Assembly: GCF_001421765.1 (NCBI RefSeq)
Contig: NZ_LMLA01000012.1
Coordinates: 62,223-126,222, forward strand
Source of the DNA: Sphingomonas sp. Leaf32
GTDB taxonomy: Bacteria > Pseudomonadota > Alphaproteobacteria > Sphingomonadales > Sphingomonadaceae
Length of the DNA: 64,000 nt
Direction of reading: 5' to 3'
Position 1 is the stretch's first letter, and each line of letters begins with the position of its first letter. The notes under the pieces are model-generated. The model ran no database searches, was not told the DNA's origin, and saw nothing but the letters and a program-made list of their open reading frames with translations. Below are positions 28,717 through 38,647 of this stretch, piece by piece. Made by a program: the position numbers and the translations under genes.

Positions 28717-29495
28717 TGGAGCAAGGGGGATATGCCACCCGGCGGTTCGACCGGGTGGCGGCATCGGGGGATGCGGCAACACAGGAACGCGCCGTCGCGA
28801 TCGAGGCACCCGTCGCGATCGAGGTGAACGGGCTCGGCTATGCCGTGCTGATGGCGACGCCGGCCGACCTGGACGACCTCGCCTATGGGTTCGTACTCGC
28901 CGAACGGCTGGTCGATGACGCGGCGGAAGTGATCGACGTTGCGGTCCATCCGGCGGCGGCGGGGACGTTGCTGCGCGTGACGCTGACGCCCGAACGCCAT
29001 GACCGGGTGGCGGACCGGGTGCGCCACCGGGTGTCGGAATCGTCGTGCGGGCTGTGCGGGATCGAAAATCTCGAACAGGCGCTGCGGCCGCTGCCCATCC
29101 TGTCCGCGCGAAGCAGCGCCAGCCCGGCGGCCGTCATGCGGGCGGCCGCGGCGCTGCGTGATCATCAGCCGCTGGCACGGGCGACGGGCGCGACCCACGC
29201 CGCCGCACTGTGCGCCCCCGACGGAGCGGTCCGGATGGTTCGCGAGGATGTCGGCCGACACAACGGCTTCGACAAACTGATCGGTGCGATGCGACGTACC
29301 GGGCAGGATTGGGACGGGGGCTTTGCCCTGCTGTCGTCACGCTGCTCGTTCGAACTGGTCGAAAAGGCAGTGCTCGCGAATTGCCCGTTACTCGCGACGC
29401 TTTCGGCGGCGACGACCCTCGCGCTCGACCGCGCCGCCACCGCCGGCCTGCCGCTGCGGACGCTGGTGCGCGGCGATACGGTGCTGGCATCGTGA
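28716..29495 (+). CDS. fdhD: Formate dehydrogenase accessory sulfurtransferase FdhD
   Basis: Delivers sulfur to the molybdenum cofactor of formate-dehydrogenase-type enzymes. The 259-residue protein has the sulfur-relay motif SSCGLCGIENLEQAL and the conserved VREDVGRHNGFDKLIGA region, plus SSRCSFELVEKA. The ATG shares a base with the FdhF stop (TGATG) and its stop overlaps mobA (GTGA), so the three genes form a translationally coupled unit. This supports the neighbouring FdhF/YdeP protein being an active molybdoenzyme. Confidence 0.94.
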   Translation: MEQGGYATRRFDRVAASGDAATQERAVAIEAPVAIEVNGLGYAVLMATPADLDDLAYGFVLAERLVDDAAEVIDVAVHPAAAGTLLRVTLTPERHDRVADRVRHRVSESSCGLCGIENLEQALRPLPILSARSSASPAAVMRAAAALRDHQPLARATGATHAAALCAPDGAVRMVREDVGRHNGFDKLIGAMRRTGQDWDGGFALLSSRCSFELVEKAVLANCPLLATLSAATTLALDRAATAGLPLRTLVRGDTVLAS

Positions 29496-30040
29496 CCCGC
29501 GTCCTCGGCGCGATCCTTGCCGGCGGACGCTCGACCCGCTTCGGCAGCGACAAGGCGCTGGCGACGCTCGACGGGCGGGCGCTGATCGATCGGGTGATCG
29601 ACGCCGTCGCGCCGCAGGTCGATGCGCTGGTGGTCGTCGGACGGTCGCATCCGGGCGTACGGTGCATTCCCGACCGCCCCGCCCCCGACCTCGGCCCCCT
29701 GGGCGGGATCGGGGCCGCGCTGCATCATGCCGCGACGCATGGATTTGCGCAGGTGCTGACGCTGCCGTGCGACGCCCCCCTCCTGCCCGCCGACCTGCGC
29801 GAACGACTTTCGACCGTCGGCCCGGCCGTCTATCTGGCCGATCTTCCGGTGGTGGGGTGGTGGCCGGCGAGTGCTTCCGTCACGCTTGAAGCACTTTTGA
29901 CCGAGGGCGGCTCGCGATCGGTCCGTGCCTTTGCGGACCGTGTCGGCGCACACGGCCTGACCGGCTCGTCGGAAATAGCCAACGTCAATACACCAGATGA
30001 TCTGGCGCTGCTGGCGAAGCGCGATATAGCCGACCGGTAA
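29492..30040 (+). CDS. mobA: Molybdenum cofactor guanylyltransferase
   Basis: Adds GMP to molybdopterin to make the MGD cofactor. The 182-residue nucleotidyltransferase begins with GTG and shows LGAILAGGRSTRFGSDKAL, then DLGPLGGIGAALHHA and LPCDAPLLPADL. It is slightly shorter than E. coli MobA. It overlaps fdhD by 4 bp and its TAA overlaps the start of the following cheW (TAATG), which physically ties the cofactor genes to the chemosensory cluster. Confidence 0.93.
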   Translation: MTRVLGAILAGGRSTRFGSDKALATLDGRALIDRVIDAVAPQVDALVVVGRSHPGVRCIPDRPAPDLGPLGGIGAALHHAATHGFAQVLTLPCDAPLLPADLRERLSTVGPAVYLADLPVVGWWPASASVTLEALLTEGGSRSVRAFADRVGAHGLTGSSEIANVNTPDDLALLAKRDIADR

Positions 30041-30513
30041 TGACCGCGTCGTTCCTGATCCTGCGCATCGACGATAGCCGCCTCGCGCTGCCGATGGCGG
30101 CGGTGCGGGAGGTGTTGCCGCTGCTGCCGATCGATGCGCCGCCGGGGTTGCCCCGTCCGCTGCTGGGCTTCGTCACGCTGCAGGGGCGACCTGTACCGGT
30201 GCTCGCCCCGCGCGTGTTGCTCGACCCGCAGGCGCAGGTGACCGGGGTAGACCTGTTCGCGCATCTCGTCCGACTGCGCCACGACATCTGCCTGCTGGTC
30301 GACCGGGCCGAGGATGTCGCGACCGGAACCGCCGAACCGCTCGCGCCCGGCCACAGCCTGAATGCCGCAATCACCGGCGAACTACCGCTGGCTGGTGGTG
30401 GCACCGCCCATGTCATCGACCCCGAACGGCTGCTGCTGGAAGGCGAGCGGGCGACGCTGGCGGCGCTGACCGCAGCCGCCGCCGAGCGCCGCGATCAATG
30501 GAGCGCGGCATGA
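30040..30513 (+). CDS. CheW-domain coupling protein (WspB position)
   Basis: A 157-residue scaffold linking a chemoreceptor to CheA. It has the CheW fold: LILRIDDSRLALPMAAVREVLPLLPI, LLGFVTLQGRPVPVLAPR and a C-terminal VIDPERLLL. It starts inside the mobA stop and ends overlapping cheR (ATGA). It is the first gene of a Wsp-type order CheW-CheR-CheW-MCP-CheA-CheB; two CheW proteins flanking CheR is characteristic of Wsp systems. Confidence 0.9.
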   Translation: MTASFLILRIDDSRLALPMAAVREVLPLLPIDAPPGLPRPLLGFVTLQGRPVPVLAPRVLLDPQAQVTGVDLFAHLVRLRHDICLLVDRAEDVATGTAEPLAPGHSLNAAITGELPLAGGGTAHVIDPERLLLEGERATLAALTAAAAERRDQWSAA

Positions 30514-31766
30514 CCGGCGACGACGCCTTTGCCGAGGTCAAGGCGCTGGTCATCGCCCGCACCGGCCATCATTATTATAGCGACAAGGACACACAGCTTG
30601 CCGATCGTGTCGCCCAGCGAATGGCCGCGACCGGCGACGCGAAGCTGAGCGATTATCGCGCTCGCCTGCGCGATCCGGCCGATCCGGAATGGCCGCTGCT
30701 CGAAAGCGCGGTCACGATCAACGAGACGTTCTTCTTCCGCTTCGCCGAACAGTTCGAGGCGCTCCGCACCGCCATTCTGCCCGCGATGATCGACCGCCAC
30801 CGCGACGACAAGCGACTGCGGATCTGGAGCGTGGGTTGTTCGACCGGGGCGGAGGCGCATTCGGTCGCGATCCTGCTCTCCGATCTGCTGGGCGACGCCA
30901 TCACCGACTGGCGCATCGCGCTGACCGGCACCGATATAGACGAAACGGCATTGGAGGCGGCGCGGCAGGCGGAATACTCGCCCTGGGCGCTACGCACCAT
31001 GGGCGAGGGCGAGCGGGCGCGGCTGTTCGACCGGATCGGCGAGCGCTATCGACTGAAGGATCGTTATCGCGGCATCGCCCGGTTCGAACGCCACAACCTG
31101 CTGGCGATGATCGATGCCGCCGCGCCGCTGGGCTTCAGCGAGTACGACCTGATCCTGTGCCGCAACTTGCTGATCTATTTCAGCCACGACGACGCGAACG
31201 CGATCGTCGGGGCGTTGGCCGGGCGGTTGACAAGGGACGGCATCCTGCTGCTCGGCCATGCCGAACCCAATCCCGGTTTCGATGCGGTCGCCGACAGCGA
31301 TCTGACCGCCGGCATCCTGACCTATCGCGCACTCGGTACGCGGCGGAGACCCGCCCCCTTGCCTGCACCGTCCCCGTCGCCGCCGGCCGCGCGTACACCG
31401 CAGCCCGTTCCCATCTGGACGCCGATGCCCCCGCCCGCCCCTGCGGCAACAGCGGCGACTCCGACCCCCGATCCGGTCGCGCATTATTTCGCCGCACTCG
31501 ACGCACTGGCGACGGGGGACAAGGAACGTGCCGAACGCGCCTTTCGCGACGCGCTGTATCTCGACCGGTCCTTCGCCATGGCGCACTACCAGTTCGGCCA
31601 TTACCTGCTGGCGCAGGGCCGCGCACCCGATGGTCGCCGCAGCCTGACCAACGCACTCCGCGTCGCCAGCGCCCTTGCGCCCGACACCGAACTGACCGAA
31701 GGCGACGGCATGACCGCCGGCGCGATGACCGCCGCTATCCGCCACATGATCGGGACCGACCGGTGA
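30510..31766 (+). CDS. CheR methyltransferase with C-terminal TPR (WspC-like)
   Basis: Methylates glutamates of the receptor with S-adenosylmethionine. The 418-residue protein has the CheR N-domain (about 1-75), the SAM-binding domain with WSVGCSTGAEAHSVAI, GTDIDETALEAA and DLILCRNLLIYF, a Pro/Ala-rich linker (about 275-320) and a TPR-like tail (about 325-395, EAFRDALYLDRSFAMAHYQF-type). CheR fused to TPRs is typical of WspC rather than of E. coli CheR. ATG 30510 overlaps the cheW stop. Confidence 0.92.
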   Translation: MTGDDAFAEVKALVIARTGHHYYSDKDTQLADRVAQRMAATGDAKLSDYRARLRDPADPEWPLLESAVTINETFFFRFAEQFEALRTAILPAMIDRHRDDKRLRIWSVGCSTGAEAHSVAILLSDLLGDAITDWRIALTGTDIDETALEAARQAEYSPWALRTMGEGERARLFDRIGERYRLKDRYRGIARFERHNLLAMIDAAAPLGFSEYDLILCRNLLIYFSHDDANAIVGALAGRLTRDGILLLGHAEPNPGFDAVADSDLTAGILTYRALGTRRRPAPLPAPSPSPPAARTPQPVPIWTPMPPPAPAATAATPTPDPVAHYFAALDALATGDKERAERAFRDALYLDRSFAMAHYQFGHYLLAQGRAPDGRRSLTNALRVASALAPDTELTEGDGMTAGAMTAAIRHMIGTDR

Positions 31767-32266
31767 GCGCACCGACGATCATGGCCGACGGGTTCGATGC
31801 CGATGCCATCGCCACGATCCTCGCCGCACGCCAGCGTGCCGTCGCACAGGAGCGTCAGGCCGATGACCGTCCGACCGAAACGCTGCTGGTGTTCGATCTG
31901 GGGGGTGTCGCGCACGGCCTGCCGATCGATTGCGTCCGCGCGGTCGCACCGTTGCCAAAGATCACGCGCCTGCCCCACCCGCCGACGCCGCTCGCCGGTC
32001 TGGTCGCGTGGCGCGGGACAGTCGTCAACCTGTTCGCACTGGCCGACCTGCTCGACCGCGAAACCGCCGGCGCGACTGCGATGATCGTCCTGCGGCACGA
32101 CGCGCCGCGGATCGCGCTGGCGGTCGATGCCGTGTCGGGCGTCGTGACGATCCCGCGAGCCGAAGCGACCGGGGCGCTTGCCACGCTCGTCATCGATGGC
32201 GACGAACGATTGACACGGATCGACCCGGTCGTGCTGATCGAACGACTTCTCCCCGCTCGTCTTTAG
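31763..32266 (+). CDS. Second CheW-domain protein (WspD position)
   Basis: A 167-residue CheW with an N-terminal extension of about 45 residues, then TLLVFDLGGVAHGLPIDCVR, TPLAGLVAWRGTVVNLFALA and AVDAVSGVVTIPR. The GTG start overlaps the cheR stop. With the first CheW it may build mixed arrays or bind the receptor and kinase separately. It ends 12 bp before the receptor gene. Confidence 0.9.
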   Translation: MSAPTIMADGFDADAIATILAARQRAVAQERQADDRPTETLLVFDLGGVAHGLPIDCVRAVAPLPKITRLPHPPTPLAGLVAWRGTVVNLFALADLLDRETAGATAMIVLRHDAPRIALAVDAVSGVVTIPRAEATGALATLVIDGDERLTRIDPVVLIERLLPARL

Positions 32267-32278
32267 GAAGGATAAGGT

Positions 32279-33937
32279 TTGTCCGTCTCTACCCGGATCG
32301 CTGCCGGCTTTGCGGCACTCACCGCGATCCTCCTCGCCCTCGGCATCTATGCGCTGGTCCAGATCGGCGAAGTCCGCAGGACCGTCGACCTGATCGTCGA
32401 ACGCGACCTCGCGTCGATGGAGGCGCTCAACCGCATCGATCATGCCCTGTCCCGCAAGGTCGAACAGCGGTCGGCCCTGGTGCAGGCGTTCCTGACCGGC
32501 GACAATGCGCGGGTGCGGGAGGCGACGACCGGATGGCGCAACGCGATCGAGGAGGCGCAGCGCGGGCTGGCCGAACAGGAACGCGCGACGGAAGCCTATC
32601 GCGACAATTCGGTAACGGGCGCGCGGTCGGAACTGTGGGCGCGCATGGCCCGGCAACTGGCGCAGAGCGAGGCCGCACTGGCCCAGACGCGCACCGATGT
32701 CGAAACGCAGCTTGCCGCGATCACCGCGGGCGACCGCACAGCCACGCTGGCGATCGAACCGGAGATCGTGCGCGATCATGCGGTCGTCGTCGCGCGGGTC
32801 GGCCAGGCGCGCGAGACGCTGAACGTCGCGATCGAACGCGGACAGGACGCGACCCGCGACGTCTACAACACCAGCCGCATTTCGATCATCATCGGGCTGA
32901 TCGTCGCGATCGCGGTCGCGATTGCCGTCGCCGTGACCACCCGCCGTTCGATCGTCCGCCCGCTCGATTCGTTCATGGCCTTCGTCGGGCGGATCGGCGA
33001 AGGCGATCTGTCGACGACCACTGATACGACCGGCAAGGACGAACTGGGACAGCTCGGGCGAACGCTGAACGACATGGTCGGGGGCTTGCGCACCATCGCG
33101 ACGCAGAACCGTGCCGCCACCAACGACCTGAACGCCGCAACGACCGAAATCCGCGCATCGACCCAGGAACAGGCCGCCTCGGTCGAGGAACAGCTGGCCG
33201 CCGTGCAGGAAACCGCCGCAACGGTCGACGAGATCACGCATAGCGGCGCGCAAATCACCCGCCGTGCGCAGGACGTGATCGCACAGGCGCAGGCGACGGC
33301 GCAGGTCAGCGACGCCGGCCTCACCGCCGTGACCGACACCGCCCGCGCGATGGACGCGATCCGTGAACAGGCAGAGGCCGTCGCGGCCAACATCGTCGCC
33401 CTCTCGGAAAAGACGCAGGCGATCGGCGACATCATCGCGACCGTCAACGACGTGTCGGAACGCTCGCATCTCCTTGCGCTCAACGCCTCGATCGAGGCGG
33501 CGGCGGCGGGCGAACAGGGGCGCAGCTTCGCGATCGTCGCATCTGAGATGAAGCAGTTGGCCGATCAGGCAAAGGGCGCGACCCGCAACGTCCGCTCGAT
33601 CCTGGGCGATATTCAGCGCGGGATCAATTCGTCGGTGATGCTGACCGAGGAAGCGGTAAAGCGCGTCGCATCGGGCAAGGAACGCACCGATGCCGGCCAT
33701 GCCGCGATCGAGGAACTGGCGACCCGCGTGCAGGAAAATGTGCAGACCTTCCAGCAGATCGTCGCCTCGACCAACCAGCAGCAGATCGGCATAGAACAGG
33801 TCACCATCGCGCTGCAGAATATCCGCGAGGCGTCGCAACAGACCGCCGCCTCCACTCGCCAGCTGGATCAGGCCGCGAGCGACCTTGGCGAACTGTCGCG
33901 CACGCTGGTCGGCCTGACCGAACGCTACCGCCTGTAA
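32279..33937 (+). CDS. Methyl-accepting chemotaxis protein (WspA position)
   Basis: Transmembrane receptor of the cluster, 552 residues. TM1 is at about 7-28, a helical periplasmic domain (four-helix-bundle-like) at about 30-198, TM2 at about 200-220, a HAMP domain at about 221-275 and a long signalling coiled coil to the end. The hairpin tip around residue 394 reads ERSHLLALNASIEAAAAGEQ, the CheA/CheW-binding tip. The TTG start at 32279 follows the strong site AGGAAGGA. There is no cache or PAS domain visible, so the ligand is unknown; surface or envelope cues are typical of Wsp receptors. Confidence 0.92.
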   Translation: MSVSTRIAAGFAALTAILLALGIYALVQIGEVRRTVDLIVERDLASMEALNRIDHALSRKVEQRSALVQAFLTGDNARVREATTGWRNAIEEAQRGLAEQERATEAYRDNSVTGARSELWARMARQLAQSEAALAQTRTDVETQLAAITAGDRTATLAIEPEIVRDHAVVVARVGQARETLNVAIERGQDATRDVYNTSRISIIIGLIVAIAVAIAVAVTTRRSIVRPLDSFMAFVGRIGEGDLSTTTDTTGKDELGQLGRTLNDMVGGLRTIATQNRAATNDLNAATTEIRASTQEQAASVEEQLAAVQETAATVDEITHSGAQITRRAQDVIAQAQATAQVSDAGLTAVTDTARAMDAIREQAEAVAANIVALSEKTQAIGDIIATVNDVSERSHLLALNASIEAAAAGEQGRSFAIVASEMKQLADQAKGATRNVRSILGDIQRGINSSVMLTEEAVKRVASGKERTDAGHAAIEELATRVQENVQTFQQIVASTNQQQIGIEQVTIALQNIREASQQTAASTRQLDQAASDLGELSRTLVGLTERYRL

Positions 33938-33952
33938 CGGTCGGGCGCGCGC

Positions 33953-35953
33953 GTGGACGAGCTTCAGGCAGAATTGCTGGCGGCATTCGCGTCGGAACTG
34001 GCCGAACATATGGCCGGCATCCGCGCGGCGCTGGCCGATGCGGATGCCGGCCGCAGCGTCGACCTGCGCGAGTTGAGCCGCCGTGCGCATAGCCTGAAAG
34101 GGGCGGCACGCGCGGTCGAACTGCCTGATAGCGAAGCGGCGGCGCATGAGGCGGAGGCGCTGATCCTCGCCATCGAACGCGGCGACCGGGCGATGGACGA
34201 AATCGCGATCGGCGAACTACGTCGTCTGGCCGATGCGATCGAGGATGGCGCGGCGCCACCCCCGTCTGCCCCCTCGACCGAAAACGAGCCGGAACGGCGC
34301 GTCGCCATCTCCGGTCACCGTGTAGAAAATCTGGGACGCTCGCTGCACGTCATGGCGACGCAGGTAGCCGAACAGGGAATGGTCGCCGATCGGCTGTCCA
34401 CGCTCGCCGATGATCTTGCGGCGCTGTCGCCGCTCTTATCCGCCACCGGCGATGAAGCTGCCCGCCGGCTCCGACAGGCGATGACCGAACTCGACCGCAT
34501 CCGCCGTCTTCATGGTCGCCTATGCGACGCGCTCGACCGGTCGAGCGCCGAGCTGGAGCGGGATGGCGAACGCCTGCTCCTGCAACCGGTGGCGACCTTG
34601 TTCGACGGCCATGAACGCGCCGTCCGTGAACTGGCCACCGCCGAGGGCAAGGTCGCGCGACTGCGGACGACCGATACCGATGGGGAGGCTGATCGCCGCA
34701 TCCTCAACGCGCTGCGCGATCCGCTGCTGCACGTCCTGCGCAACGCGGTGCGGCACGGCATCGAAACGCCCAATCGCCGTCGCCTCGCCGGCAAGGAGGA
34801 TGCCGGCACGATCACCATCGACACCCGGATCGATCGTGGCCGGCTGACCATCGCGATACGCGACGACGGCGCGGGGCTGAATGACGACGCGATCGTCGTA
34901 CGCGCTCGCGCCGCCGGACTGATCCCTGCCGATGCGCCACCCCCGCGCGGCGCGGCGCTGTACGCCCTGCTGTTCGAACAAGGGCTGTCCACTGCCGAAC
35001 GGCTGGACGAGGTCGCGGGACGCGGGATCGGCCTGTCGGTCGTGGCGGAGGTCGCGCGCCGGCTGCACGGATCGGCCGGCATCGCACCCGGATCGGACGG
35101 CGGTACGGTCCTGACCATCGCCGTTCCCGTCACGCTCACCCGTCGTACGCTGCTGCTCGTCGAGGTCGGCGAGATGCTCTGCGCCCTGCCGTCCGACGCG
35201 GTGCGACAGGTGCTGCGGATCACACCGGCCGACCTGTCGCCCAGCGGTGGCGACCTGATGCTGCCGGTCGATGGCCGACCGCTGCCCGTATCCCGGCTGG
35301 GCGATGCGCTGGGCATTGCCCAGCCGGACTCCGGCACGACGCTTCAGGCGGTGGTGGTGGAGGCCGATGGCATCCGCCGCGTGCTGATCGTCGATGCGCT
35401 CAGCGACGTCCGCGCGCTGCTGGTCGGCGATGCCGCCGCCATCGCCGCCGACCTGCCGCTGGTGCTGGGTACGGTGTTGTTGAACGGAGAGGTCGTGCTG
35501 GTGCTCGATCCGACGCAACTGGTGCGCGACCGGACGTCCGCCCGGACGCCCACGCCCTTTGCCGTACAAAAGGCGGAGGCGCGGACGCGAACGATCCTGG
35601 TCGTCGACGATTCGATCACCACCCGCACGCTGGAGCGCAGCATCCTGGAGGCGCAGGGGTATCACGTGCTGGTCGAGGTCGATGGCCTGGCGGGGCTGGA
35701 ACGGCTGCGTTCCGGCCTCGACGCGATCGATCTGGTCGTCGCCGATGTCGAAATGCCGCGCATGGATGGTTTCGCGCTATTGGCGGCGATACGGAACGAT
35801 CCGGCACTCAAAACTTTACCGGTCATCATGATGACATCGCGCAACAGCCCTGACGACATCGAACGCGGCCTGAGTCTGGGTGCGGATGCGTATGTGACCA
35901 AGCAGGATTTCGATCAGGGCATGTTGATCGGCGTCGTTCAGCAGCTGATCTGA
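33953..35953 (+). CDS. Hybrid CheA histidine kinase with receiver (WspE-like)
   Basis: A 666-residue kinase: HPt domain with phospho-accepting His in RRAHSLKGAARA (H46), dimerisation and HATPase domains (N-box LLHVLRNAVRHGIETPNRRR, G1 DDGAGL, G2 GRGIGLSVV), a CheW-like regulatory domain (about 395-530) and a C-terminal receiver with Asp in VADVEMPRMDG (D598) and Lys in YVTKQDF. CheA-REC fusion is the hallmark of Wsp/Frz-type systems. The GTG start lies 15 bp after the receptor stop. The phosphate can go to its own receiver, CheB and possibly the receivers of the two downstream kinases (inferred). Confidence 0.93.
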   Translation: MDELQAELLAAFASELAEHMAGIRAALADADAGRSVDLRELSRRAHSLKGAARAVELPDSEAAAHEAEALILAIERGDRAMDEIAIGELRRLADAIEDGAAPPPSAPSTENEPERRVAISGHRVENLGRSLHVMATQVAEQGMVADRLSTLADDLAALSPLLSATGDEAARRLRQAMTELDRIRRLHGRLCDALDRSSAELERDGERLLLQPVATLFDGHERAVRELATAEGKVARLRTTDTDGEADRRILNALRDPLLHVLRNAVRHGIETPNRRRLAGKEDAGTITIDTRIDRGRLTIAIRDDGAGLNDDAIVVRARAAGLIPADAPPPRGAALYALLFEQGLSTAERLDEVAGRGIGLSVVAEVARRLHGSAGIAPGSDGGTVLTIAVPVTLTRRTLLLVEVGEMLCALPSDAVRQVLRITPADLSPSGGDLMLPVDGRPLPVSRLGDALGIAQPDSGTTLQAVVVEADGIRRVLIVDALSDVRALLVGDAAAIAADLPLVLGTVLLNGEVVLVLDPTQLVRDRTSARTPTPFAVQKAEARTRTILVVDDSITTRTLERSILEAQGYHVLVEVDGLAGLERLRSGLDAIDLVVADVEMPRMDGFALLAAIRNDPALKTLPVIMMTSRNSPDDIERGLSLGADAYVTKQDFDQGMLIGVVQQLI

Positions 35954-35957
35954 CGCG

Positions 35958-36998
35958 ATGACTGTCCGACCTGCTCCCGCGCGCGTGATGATCGTCGAGG
36001 ATTCGACGGTCGTTCGCACCTTGCTGACCCATATCGTCGGCAGCGATCCGCGCCTAACCGTCGCCGCCAGCTTCGCCACGGCGGAGGAAGCGATCGACGC
36101 GTTGCCGTCGCTCAAACCCGATGTGATCTCGATGGACATCCGCCTGCCCGGCATTGACGGGTTGGAGGCGACGCGGCGGATCATGTCCGATCACCCAACC
36201 CCGATCGTGGTGATCTCCGCCAGCATGGACGGCGGGGCAATGGGCACCAGCATGGACGCCCTGCGCGCCGGCGCACTGTCGGTCGTCGAAAAGCCGGTTG
36301 GTCTGGGCGATGCCGCCTATGCGCAGGTCGCGCATGAGATTCGCACGCAGCTGGCGATCATGAGCGAGGTGGCGGTCGTGCGGCGGCGGATGCCCGCCAC
36401 GCCGGTCGTCCCGGTCCAGCCGCCCCGACAGCGCACGCCGTCCGTCCTGCTCGTCGCCGCGTCCACCGGCGGACCGCCCGCACTAGCCCGACTGTTCGGC
36501 GCGCTTCCGGCCGACCTGCCCGTCCCGGTGCTGCTGGTGCAGCATATGGGGGCCAGCTTCATGGCGGGCTTTGCCAGCTGGCTCGACAGCGTGGTGCCGC
36601 AACGGGTCGAAATCGCCCTAAGCGGTGAAATGCCGCGCGCCGGAACCATTCACGTCGCGCCGGGCGACGCCCATCTGATGCTGGCCCGCGGCGGCACCTT
36701 GCGGATCGCGACCGACGGCCCGGTTGGCGGCCAGCGTCCCTCCGCTACCCGCCTGATCGAAAGCGCAGCAACCGCAATCGACGGTGCCGCGCTCGCAGTG
36801 GTGCTGACCGGCATGGGGGAGGACGGCGCGACCGGCGTCCGCGCGCTGCTCGCGGCGGGGGGACATGCGGTGGCGGAGGACGCCAGCACGTCGGTCGTCT
36901 ATGGGATGCCTGCCGCCGCCCACCGGGCGGGCGCGCTATCGCTCCCGCTCGACCTGATCGCGCCGCACGTCCGCCGGATCGTGGAACGCCCCCGGTGA
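35958..36998 (+). CDS. Chemotaxis methylesterase/deamidase CheB (WspF position)
   Basis: Removes methyl groups from receptor glutamates when phosphorylated. The 346-residue protein has an N-terminal receiver with Asp in VISMDIRLPG (D60), a linker, and the esterase domain with the triad Ser in VAASTGGPPAL (S169), His in LVQHMGAS (H196) and Asp in TGMGEDGA (D289). It starts 4 bp after cheA and its stop overlaps the next kinase (GTGA). It completes an adaptation pair with CheR. Confidence 0.94.
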   Translation: MTVRPAPARVMIVEDSTVVRTLLTHIVGSDPRLTVAASFATAEEAIDALPSLKPDVISMDIRLPGIDGLEATRRIMSDHPTPIVVISASMDGGAMGTSMDALRAGALSVVEKPVGLGDAAYAQVAHEIRTQLAIMSEVAVVRRRMPATPVVPVQPPRQRTPSVLLVAASTGGPPALARLFGALPADLPVPVLLVQHMGASFMAGFASWLDSVVPQRVEIALSGEMPRAGTIHVAPGDAHLMLARGGTLRIATDGPVGGQRPSATRLIESAATAIDGAALAVVLTGMGEDGATGVRALLAAGGHAVAEDASTSVVYGMPAAAHRAGALSLPLDLIAPHVRRIVERPR

Positions 36999-38647
36999 GC
37001 GAAGACGCCGCCATCCTGCTGATCGAGGATTCGGATACGCAGGCGCTGCAACTGCGCCGGATGTTCGAACGCGCCGGGTTTCGCATCGACCGGACCCGCG
37101 ACGCCGAAACCGCGCTCGAAACGCTGAACCACAGTCGTCCCGACCTGCTGATCGTCGATTACCGCCTGCCCGGCATGAACGGCGACGAACTGGTGCGGAT
37201 CGTGCGGCAGACGGGGGCGACACGGACCCTGCCCATCCTGATGCTGACCGGCGACGATGCGTCGGACGTCGAACGCCAGGGTCTCGACAGCGGTGCCAAC
37301 GCCTATGTGCCCAAACGCGGCGGTGCCGAACTGATCCTGTCGCGCGTCCGTGCACTGCTGCGGCAGGTGCGGGCGCGGCCGGTGGGCGACGGTCCCGCCG
37401 CAGCGCTGAGGCAGGCCCGGCTGCTGTTACTGGCACCGCATACTGATCCGTCGGACCGGTTGGTGACGCAGTTGGCGACCGAGGGCTATCATGTCGTCCA
37501 TGTCGATGCGATCGCCGACGCGCTGGCGGCGATCGATACGGAAAGCGCCGACGGCATCCTCGTCGTCGAGCCGCGCGATCCACCCGGCTTCCACCTGTCG
37601 GCAGCGCTGGATGGGCGTCGGACGGAACGGGCGAGCGGTGTTGCACTGGTCGCGCTGACCGAGGATGCCGAACCGGCGACGGTGCTCTCGGGTCTTGCCG
37701 CGGGTGCGGACGACGTGGTGTCGCGCGGACGCGACGGCGACATGCTGCTCGTCCGAATTCGCGCGATCGTCCGCCGCAAGCTGGCACGTGATGAGGAAGC
37801 CGCCGGCATCGCCCGCGAGCGGGCGCAGGCGATAGCGCTGGCGCAGGCACGGGCCGAAGCCGATTCCGCCGAACGCCTCGCCCGGGCCAACGACGAACTG
37901 GCCGGTGCGAACGCCCTGTTGCGCGAGACGCAGGCGCAACTGGTCCAGTCGGCCAAGATGGCGTCCCTCGGGGAACTCGTCGCCGGCATCGCGCATGAGA
38001 TCAACAATCCGTTGGCGTTCATCCTCGCTCATCAGGCGACGGTCGAGCGCGCCGTCGCCAATGCCGCCACCGCCGACGATACCGCCCGCACCGCACTGCT
38101 GACCAAGGCATCGGACCGGTTGCAGTCGATCCGCTCCGGCCTGACCCGCATTCAGGAACTTGTCGTCAAGCTCCGCCGATTTTCGCGACTGGACGATGGC
38201 GAGGTGTCGATGATCGACATCCCCGACGCGATCGACGCGGTTCTCACCCTGCTCGCCCCGCGCCTGGGCACGGTCGAGGTCATCCGGAACTACGGCCCTA
38301 ACCGGATGCTCGAATGTTCGGGGGCGCTGGTCAATCAGGTCGTGATGAACATCGTCGCCAACGCCGCCGATGCGGTCGATCCGGCGACCGGACGGATCGT
38401 GATCGCTACCGGCGCCGCCGACGGCATGTTCTGCATCCGGATCGACGATAACGGCCCGGGCATCCCCGACGACCGGCGGGAACGGGTCTTCGAGCCATTC
38501 TTCACGACCAAGGATGTGGGTGCGGGAACGGGCCTCGGCCTCGCCATCGCATATGGCGTCGTGCGGTCGCATGGCGGCACGATCGCCATCGATCGCGCCG
38601 TGCAGGGTGGCGCTTCCTTCACGATCACGATACCAGCACGTCCGTAA
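36995..38647 (+). CDS. Receiver-pseudoreceiver-histidine kinase
   Basis: A 550-residue hybrid kinase with input-side receivers. Receiver 1 (about 5-120) keeps the acidic pocket (LIEDSD) and phospho-acceptor D55 in LIVDYRLPGMNG. A second receiver-like domain (about 136-258) has EPRDP where the acceptor Asp should be, so it is probably a pseudoreceiver. A coiled coil (about 260-320) leads to HisKA with H334 in GIAHEINNPLAF and a full HATPase domain (VVMNIVANAADA, DDNGPGIP, GTGLGLAIAYG). It likely reads phosphate from the upstream CheA on receiver 1. The GTG start overlaps the cheB stop. Confidence 0.9.
   Translation: MSEDAAILLIEDSDTQALQLRRMFERAGFRIDRTRDAETALETLNHSRPDLLIVDYRLPGMNGDELVRIVRQTGATRTLPILMLTGDDASDVERQGLDSGANAYVPKRGGAELILSRVRALLRQVRARPVGDGPAAALRQARLLLLAPHTDPSDRLVTQLATEGYHVVHVDAIADALAAIDTESADGILVVEPRDPPGFHLSAALDGRRTERASGVALVALTEDAEPATVLSGLAAGADDVVSRGRDGDMLLVRIRAIVRRKLARDEEAAGIARERAQAIALAQARAEADSAERLARANDELAGANALLRETQAQLVQSAKMASLGELVAGIAHEINNPLAFILAHQATVERAVANAATADDTARTALLTKASDRLQSIRSGLTRIQELVVKLRRFSRLDDGEVSMIDIPDAIDAVLTLLAPRLGTVEVIRNYGPNRMLECSGALVNQVVMNIVANAADAVDPATGRIVIATGAADGMFCIRIDDNGPGIPDDRRERVFEPFFTTKDVGAGTGLGLAIAYGVVRSHGGTIAIDRAVQGGASFTITIPARP

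Noticed and set aside
31601..34147. An 848-codon open frame on the minus strand across cheR, cheW and the receptor gene
   Set aside because: It is antisense to clear family proteins in a GC-rich genome, where such long shadow frames are common, and its translation is Arg/Gly/Asp-rich without any motif.
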